From assembly GCF_017874735.1 (NCBI RefSeq), contig NZ_JAGGLV010000008.1:62001-126000 (forward strand): a DNA stretch of 64,000 nucleotides, written 5' to 3'. This document shows, piece after piece, positions 59,150 to 64,000 of this stretch. The notes under the pieces were generated by a model. That model worked only from the letters and a program-made list of their open reading frames with translations, was not told the DNA's origin and did not search any database. The first letter of the stretch is position 1; the number at the start of each line of letters is the position of its first letter. The position numbers and the translations under genes were made by a program. This DNA is from Paenibacillus silagei. Its GTDB lineage: Bacteria > Bacillota > Bacilli > Paenibacillales > Paenibacillaceae.

Positions 59150-60180
59150 ACCGTTCCACCTCATTCCCCCCGGCCAAGCCGCGCCGTTCCAGAGAGGCTG
59201 GTATTCTGACACTGCTTGCTGTGCTTATCGTCATTCTGTTTCTGGTCAGTATGAATACCGGCTTAATGCGTCTGTCACCGCTCGAAGTTCTACATACCCT
59301 ATCCGGCAACGGCACCAAGCAGCAGCAGCTGATTCTGTTTGATTTCCGGCTGCCGCGCATCGTGATCTCCTTGCTGATTGGTGCAGGCTTCGCGGTAGCC
59401 GGAGTGATTCTGCAAGGCTTGTCGCGTAATGCTCTCGCTGAGCCTTCCACCCTGGGGATCAATGCCGGAGCCGGATTCGCTGTACTGATCTTTATCTCCT
59501 TTGTACCGGCTACTACAGCAGCTCCGATCCTCGTGCTTCCGCTACTGGCGCTTGCAGGAGCCTCGCTTACTGCAACACTGATCTACTTCCTGTCTTACAG
59601 GAGGGAGGATGGGCTCTCGCCGACACGGCTGATCCTGATCGGGATTGCTGTGGGTGCCGGGATATACGCTTTTCAGCTTATTTTGTCATTAAGACTCGAC
59701 CCGCAGAATTATCAGTTCGTAGCCATCTGGCTAGCCGGCAAAATCTGGGGCGGAGACTGGCGGTTTGTGCTGGCCCTGCTGCCCTGGATATTGATCCTGC
59801 TGCCCTTCGCATTCTACAAAGCCCGGGTGCTCAACGTACTGAATCTGGGCGATGAGCTCTCCAAGGGACTGGGCCTGCCGCTCGAACGGGAACGGCGGTG
59901 GCTGCTGGCTGTGGCTGTTGCGCTGGCAGGAGCCTGTGTATCGGTAAGCGGCAGCATTGGTTTTGTCGGGCTAATTGCGCCGCACCTGGCCCGCAGGCTG
60001 GTCGGCCCGCGCCATCAGATCCTGCTGCCTGCGGCTGCCCTGATCGGAGCCCTGCTGCTGCTTACGGCAGATACGATCGGTCGCTGGATCCTGCAGCCTG
60101 CGGAGGTACCAACTGGTATCGTAGTAGCGATTATTGGAGCACCGTACTTTTTATATCTTTTGGCCACATCGAAAGCGTAG
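59146..60180 (+). CDS. FecCD-type iron-siderophore permease 2
   Basis: 344 residues. LFDFRLPRIVISLLIGAGFA, GVILQGLSRNALAEPSTLGI and GSIGFVGLIAPHLARRLVG. Forms the channel with the preceding permease; ABC ATPase gene follows 41 bp on. Confidence 0.92.
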   Translation: MNRSTSFPPAKPRRSREAGILTLLAVLIVILFLVSMNTGLMRLSPLEVLHTLSGNGTKQQQLILFDFRLPRIVISLLIGAGFAVAGVILQGLSRNALAEPSTLGINAGAGFAVLIFISFVPATTAAPILVLPLLALAGASLTATLIYFLSYRREDGLSPTRLILIGIAVGAGIYAFQLILSLRLDPQNYQFVAIWLAGKIWGGDWRFVLALLPWILILLPFAFYKARVLNVLNLGDELSKGLGLPLERERRWLLAVAVALAGACVSVSGSIGFVGLIAPHLARRLVGPRHQILLPAAALIGALLLLTADTIGRWILQPAEVPTGIVVAIIGAPYFLYLLATSKA

Positions 60181-60221
60181 TACAGGGATGTATATATTAA
60201 AAAATCTAAGGAGTGTTTATC

Positions 60222-61028
60222 ATGTCGGAACGTTTAAATACAGAGCAGCTGAGCATCGGATATGCGGAGACTATGATTGTAAAGGGGCTGAATCTATCGC
60301 TTCCGACAGGGAAGATTACAGCGCTTGTCGGGGCGAACGGCTCGGGGAAGTCCACGATTCTGAAGACAATGGCCCGGATCATGAAGCCGAAGAGCGGCAA
60401 TGTAATGCTTGACGGGAAGTCCATTCACAATCTCTCCACCAAAGAGGTGGCCCGCCAGCTGGCGATTCTGCCGCAGAATCCTACTGCCCCGGACGGATTA
60501 ACGGTATCTGAGCTGGTAGGATATGGACGGTATCCGCATCAGAAGGGCTTCGGCAGCCTGACGCCTGAAGACCGCAGCATTATTGCCGAGGCGATTGAAT
60601 TGACCGGCATGAATGAATTCCGTGACCGGCCGATTGACCGTCTCTCCGGCGGACAACGGCAGCGGGCCTGGATCGCCATGGCGCTGGCCCAGCAGACGGA
60701 TATTCTGTTCCTTGACGAGCCGACGACCTTCCTGGATATGGCCCATCAGCTGGAGGTGCTTCAGCTGCTGCAGAAGCTCAATGAGCAGGAAGGCCGGACA
60801 ATTATTATGGTTGTCCATGATTTGAACCATGCCTCCCGTTACGCGCAGCATATGGTAGCGATCAAATCCGGTAATGTGATCAGCGAAGGCGCTCCGAATG
60901 AGGTAATGACACCGGCGGTGCTGCGCGAGGTATTCGGCATTGAGGCGGATATTGTACCTGATCCGCGTACAGGTGTGCCGCTCTGTCTGCCTTACGAGCT
61001 GGCTGCGTACAAAGTTGCCGGGCTGTAG
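60222..61028 (+). CDS. Iron-siderophore ABC transporter ATPase (FhuC/FecE type)
   Basis: 268 residues. Walker [10 protein letters not shown] (about 36-44), signature [13 protein letters not shown], Walker [13 protein letters not shown], switch H in [12 protein letters not shown]. Cytosolic energy subunit of the two FecCD permeases. ATG 60222 with AAGGAG eight bases upstream; a GTG three codons earlier lacks spacing. Confidence 0.93.
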   Translation: MSERLNTEQLSIGYAETMIVKGLNLSLPTGKITALVGANGSGKSTILKTMARIMKPKSGNVMLDGKSIHNLSTKEVARQLAILPQNPTAPDGLTVSELVGYGRYPHQKGFGSLTPEDRSIIAEAIELTGMNEFRDRPIDRLSGGQRQRAWIAMALAQQTDILFLDEPTTFLDMAHQLEVLQLLQKLNEQEGRTIIMVVHDLNHASRYAQHMVAIKSGNVISEGAPNEVMTPAVLREVFGIEADIVPDPRTGVPLCLPYELAAYKVAGL

Positions 61029-61037
61029 GAGAGGAAC

Positions 61038-61847
61038 ATGAATGAATTTCTGAGGCAAGAATATAAGTCTAAATTTGACCTCCATCTTGAGGTGCCCGAC
61101 GGAGCCGTGTATTCCTTCGCTGCTGCTGAGCTGGCAGAGGAGGGCGGGATGAGGGCCTTCATGGAGGCTTACCGGCCGCTGATGAAGGCGCTTGACGATA
61201 AAGCGGCCGGTGCGTACTTCGGCGGTTATCTGAGCATTATGGCACTCGCGGTCCAGTATTCCGTGACCGGCTTCTTGTGCGTACCGGACTTCAGCTTACG
61301 GAACCTTCAACTGCATCTTGTTCCGGCAGATGGCTACTGCAGAATTGCCTTCTCGCTTCGTGAATGGGGGATGGTACAAGCTCCGGCAGATGAGCCGGGC
61401 CGGAAGGCTTGGCGCAATGCGGCGTTAACCAGCTTCTACCAGAACACAGCCGGGCCGCTGATCCGGATGGCTTCACAGGTGAGCGGACTTTCGCCCGGGG
61501 AGATCTGGGGACAGCTGCCGACCAAATTCAACTATTATGCGGAAGCCTTTGCTGCTGAACTGACAGATCCGCTCCTGCTTCGCCGGCTGGAGGAGGATTA
61601 CGCGTATCTGAAGGATGAGCTGCCCGCTGCCGTATTCGGGATGCCGCGGAATCCGTTCCAGGTGAAGGTCCGGAGAATTGAATCGCTCACGGACCCGCAG
61701 CAGACGGTTCAGCTGCGTAACCGCTGCTGTATGTATTACCGGACTGAGGGCGGACGACTGTGTTATACCTGCCCCCGGATGAAGGAAGAGGAGCGGTCCG
61801 CACGGCGGGAGGAATTCCGTGCCGAGCGCGCAGCGGCTGGCGAATAG
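61038..61847 (+). CDS. Ferric siderophore reductase, FhuF-like
   Basis: 269 residues, cytosolic. The C-terminal [2Fe-2S] motif is C230-C231-x10-C242-x2-C245, exactly the FhuF C-C-x10-C-x2-C pattern. FhuF-type proteins reduce ferric siderophores after import and release the iron. Last gene of the iron locus, 9 bp after the ATPase gene. Confidence 0.85.
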   Translation: MNEFLRQEYKSKFDLHLEVPDGAVYSFAAAELAEEGGMRAFMEAYRPLMKALDDKAAGAYFGGYLSIMALAVQYSVTGFLCVPDFSLRNLQLHLVPADGYCRIAFSLREWGMVQAPADEPGRKAWRNAALTSFYQNTAGPLIRMASQVSGLSPGEIWGQLPTKFNYYAEAFAAELTDPLLLRRLEEDYAYLKDELPAAVFGMPRNPFQVKVRRIESLTDPQQTVQLRNRCCMYYRTEGGRLCYTCPRMKEEERSARREEFRAERAAAGE

Positions 61848-61895
61848 GGTATAATTGGGAATTTCGAAACATAATAATGCTGTATGCAGCTTCTT

Positions 61896-61928
61896 AACAG
61901 GCTCCTGTCATTGACAAGGGAGCCTGTT
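61896..61928 (+). terminator. Terminator after the iron operon
   Basis: AACAGGCTCC (61896-61905) pairs with GGGAGCCTGTT (61918-61928) with an inner TGTC/GACA. T-run weak. Confidence 0.6.
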
Positions 61929-62014
61929 CGTTGTTAAAGTTGTGGTTGCTGAAGCCGTAATTAACCGGCAGCGAGCACGACATTATCTTGTTTATAGAGT
62001 TAGGAGCATGAAGA

Positions 62015-62929
62015 ATGAATATTGACAACATATATGAGGATTTGCAGCCGCTTGTTACAGCAGGCTCACTGAAACGCCGGGAGAGCCTTAAGAATCTGGT
62101 CTATACCCGCATGGGCGGCGAAGCAGATATTTTGGCTGCTCCTGTTACATATGAAGAGATCCAGAGCATCTATGCTTATGCCCAGGATCATCAGATCCCG
62201 CTTACGATTCTCGGCAACGGCTCCAATGTGATTATCCGGGACGGAGGCATCCGCGGCATCGTGCTCCAGACCTCGGATCTGTCCGGGATAGGCATCCGTG
62301 ACGGGCTGCTCTATGCGCAGTGCGGGGCGAAGATTATCGATGTCTCGGGCTATGCGCTGGAGCAGAAGCTGACCGGTCTGGAATTCGCCTGCGGCATCCC
62401 CGGCACGGTAGGCGGGGCGCTATATATGAATGCTGGAGCCTACGGCGGGGAAGTGAAGGATGTGCTGCACAGTGCGCTCGTGATCGATCAGAACGGGCAA
62501 CTCCTTACCCTGCACAGCGATCAGCTGCAATGGGGATACCGCAGCAGCATCTTCGCCACTGGACAATATATTGTGCTGGAGGCGAGATTCAAGCTTCTGC
62601 CAGGCGATCCAGCCGCGATTAAGGCGTCCATGGATGAGTTAACCTATCTGCGGGAATCGAAGCAACCGCTGGAGTATCCGTCCTGCGGCAGTGTATTCAA
62701 GCGGCCGCCGGGCCGGTTCGCGGGGCAGCTGATTCAGGAGAGCGGACTCCAGGGGACGCGCATCGGAGGCGCAGAGGTCTCACGCAAGCATGCGGGCTTC
62801 ATTATCAACGCCGACAATGCAACGGCCAGCGATTATATCGGATTGATCCAGCATGTACGCTCAGCGGTGAAGCACAAGTTCGATGTGGAGCTGGAGACGG
62901 AAGTGGAGATTATCGGGGAAGAATTGTAG
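62015..62929 (+). CDS. murB: UDP-N-acetylenolpyruvoylglucosamine reductase MurB
   Basis: Second committed step to UDP-MurNAc, cytosolic FAD enzyme. 304 residues. NLVYTRMGGEADI (start of FAD domain), LGNGSNVIIRDGGIRGIVLQ, GIPGTVGGALYMNAGAYGGE, YRSSIF, and PSCGSVFKRP with the catalytic serine, then KHAGFIINAD. Separate from the division cluster where it sometimes lies. Terminator with an 18 bp perfect stem follows. Confidence 0.94.
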   Translation: MNIDNIYEDLQPLVTAGSLKRRESLKNLVYTRMGGEADILAAPVTYEEIQSIYAYAQDHQIPLTILGNGSNVIIRDGGIRGIVLQTSDLSGIGIRDGLLYAQCGAKIIDVSGYALEQKLTGLEFACGIPGTVGGALYMNAGAYGGEVKDVLHSALVIDQNGQLLTLHSDQLQWGYRSSIFATGQYIVLEARFKLLPGDPAAIKASMDELTYLRESKQPLEYPSCGSVFKRPPGRFAGQLIQESGLQGTRIGGAEVSRKHAGFIINADNATASDYIGLIQHVRSAVKHKFDVELETEVEIIGEEL

Positions 62930-62948
62930 GCGATAGTTGTGGAAACAG

Positions 62949-62996
62949 AGGGTGCAGTCCTAAGCCGGAATGTTGGCTTAGGACTGCACCCTCCTT
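62949..62996. terminator. Terminator between murB and the next gene
   Basis: AGGGTGCAGTCCTAAGCC (62949-62966) and GGCTTAGGACTGCACCCT (62975-62992), perfect 18 bp stem with an 8-base loop. Convergent genes on both sides. Confidence 0.8.
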
Positions 62997-63025
62997 AGAT
63001 TCTTACGGCCGGAGCCGCCGGATAA

Positions 63026-63361
63026 TCAGCTTACAGCCAGTGAATATTTCGCCCGGCTCGTTTGCAGATCCACCTTGGCTTCGGACAATTCATGAAGCTG
63101 CAGCCCGCTTACTGCCAGCTCATATCCCGGCTGCGGCAGGGGCACCAGCTCTCCATCTGCATTCAGGGTACTGCCTGTCCCGCGCAGAATGACCGCACTG
63201 TCCAGATAATCATCGATGACATCGTCAGCGTTCCGGTAGTCAACGGTCTCCAGCTTGAAATGGACGGTGTCCAGGTCATCCAGCTCCCGTTTTTCAATGA
63301 CCAGTGTTATACCCTTGCGGGCTTCCAGCCAATCTATAAGCTTCTGTACGTTTGCTTCCAT
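63026..63361 (-). CDS. Small conserved-looking hypothetical protein
   Basis: 111 residues, acidic, no signal, helix or cysteine features. Starts MEANVQKLIDWLEARKGITL and contains VDYRNADDVIDDYLDSAVIL. I do not recognise a family. Convergent with murB. Confidence 0.6.
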   Translation of the reverse strand: MEANVQKLIDWLEARKGITLVIEKRELDDLDTVHFKLETVDYRNADDVIDDYLDSAVILRGTGSTLNADGELVPLPQPGYELAVSGLQLHELSEAKVDLQTSRAKYSLAVS

Positions 63362-63536
63362 CGTATGATCCCATCCTTCGGTTAATAGAGATTGTTAATT
63401 CTAAGTTACCCCTTTCCATGCAAATGAATCCGTGCAAATTAGTTGAACTATGCAAGGTGTTTGCCGTTCTTCATTCGTGTGTAAACTATTCTTATGCATT
63501 GTAATAATGCCAATATCTTATAAGAAGGTGAAGCGG

Positions 63537-64000
63537 ATGGGAAACGCATTGTTATGGGGCGCAGTCTCCGGCTCGGCGGTCTTGATTGGCGCACTCTTGG
63601 CCTTATTCCTGCGGATTCCGAATAAGCTGATCGGCTTCATTATGGCGTTCGGGACCGGTGTCCTGATCGGCGCAGCGGCATATGAATTGCTAGAGGATTC
63701 GGCCAGTGACGGCGGACTGGCCCCGACGATTATCGGGTTCACCGCTGGAGCACTGGTGTTCACGGTGTTCGACTGGCTGATCTCGCGTAAAGGCGGAGCC
63801 GGACGCAAGCGCTCAGCCAGAGCCTCTTCAGGGAAGAGCGATGCCAAGGGCGGAGGGCTGGCTATTTTTGCCGGAACGGTACTGGATGCGATTCCTGAAT
63901 CGATCATGATTGGCGCAAGTCTCATTGCGGGTCAAGGCGTTAGCGTACTGCTGGTCATTGCCATCTTCATCAGCAATATTCCCGAAGGCTTGTCCAGCAC
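63537..64000 (+). CDS. ZIP family metal transporter, N-terminal part (cut by window edge)
   Basis: About 154 residues seen, starting MGNALLWGAVSGSAVLIGAL. Helices are Gly/Ala-rich; a cytosolic basic loop (RKGGAGRKRSARASS) is followed by the ZIP metal-site motifs DAIPESIMIG and SNIPEGLSS. Imports Zn2+ or Fe2+ in other bacteria. GAAGGTG ribosome site upstream. The rest lies beyond the window. Confidence 0.85.
   Translation, partial: MGNALLWGAVSGSAVLIGALLALFLRIPNKLIGFIMAFGTGVLIGAAAYELLEDSASDGGLAPTIIGFTAGALVFTVFDWLISRKGGAGRKRSARASSGKSDAKGGGLAIFAGTVLDAIPESIMIGASLIAGQGVSVLLVIAIFISNIPEGLSS

Overview
The window looks like chromosomal DNA from an endospore-forming, low-to-mid G+C Firmicute, most likely Paenibacillus or a close relative. 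The signs are a cwlJ-gerQ spore germination pair, many TTG/GTG starts behind strong AGGAGG ribosome sites, YesM/YesN-type two-component control of an ATPase-less sugar ABC operon, a WalR-type box ahead of a LysM-3D cell wall protein, a c-di-AMP (ydaO) riboswitch ahead of kimA, and an XerS-type recombinase. No rRNA, tRNA, CRISPR array, prophage or transposase was seen. The assignment rests on gene content only; no database search was run.

Layout. 0-9.7 kb: 5' part of polyphosphate kinase (minus strand), LysM-3D protein, polysaccharide deacetylase, OYE-type reductase namA, pyrK-pyrD, an LpdD-like protein, a pspA-DUF350-DUF4178 membrane-stress operon and moeA. 9.7-10.66 kb: gene-free and rich in repeats. 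10.7-18.3 kb: map with a TetR regulator, a Cys-rich pentapeptide protein with xerS, a GNAT enzyme, a lipoprotein, and a TetR-membrane protein-flavodoxin operon. 18.3-18.9 kb: gene-free and rich in repeats. 18.9-29.05 kb: a Gfo/Idh/MocA dehydrogenase divergent from a WYL regulator, then a sugar-uptake locus (sensor kinase, AraC response regulator, binding protein, TIM-barrel protein, two permeases, FAD oxidoreductase). 29.07-29.61 kb: an array of eleven 51-52 bp units, each with a hairpin-forming dyad. 29.8-39.3 kb: MFS transporter divergent from an SgrR-like regulator, a small AT-rich island, an aminotransferase, an alpha/beta hydrolase and an ECF sigma/anti-sigma pair. 39.3-47.2 kb: a structured repeat, APC permease divergent from LysR, a second tyrosine recombinase, ldh divergent from an APC permease, and a BNR-type lipoprotein. 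47.2-54.4 kb: a 58-residue Cys-rich protein behind an Fnr-like box, DUF2500, cwlJ-gerQ, a CNNM/CorC-type protein with a hairpin over its ribosome site, an MHYT sensor kinase and bdbD-bdbC. 54.4-64 kb: riboswitch-kimA, a Fur-boxed siderophore uptake operon, murB, a small hypothetical gene, and the start of a ZIP metal transporter.

How the parts work together. Several envelope and stress functions sit close together: LysM-3D, deacetylase, PspA operon, murB, ECF sigma, KimA. Carbohydrate uptake at 21-29 kb is a complete sense-and-import locus apart from its ATPase, which such operons usually borrow from a shared MsmX/UgpC-type protein. The iron locus at 56.8-61.8 kb has a binding protein, two permeases, an ATPase and a FhuF-type reductase, with a Fur-like box in front of each of its two promoters.

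The least explained DNA is non-coding: the hairpin array at 29.07-29.61 kb, four copies of an AACATAA/TTATGTTAAC dyad, three copies of a TATGAAAAATTCATA palindrome next to G-poor tracts, and nested inverted repeats at 9.9, 18.7 and 39.6 kb.
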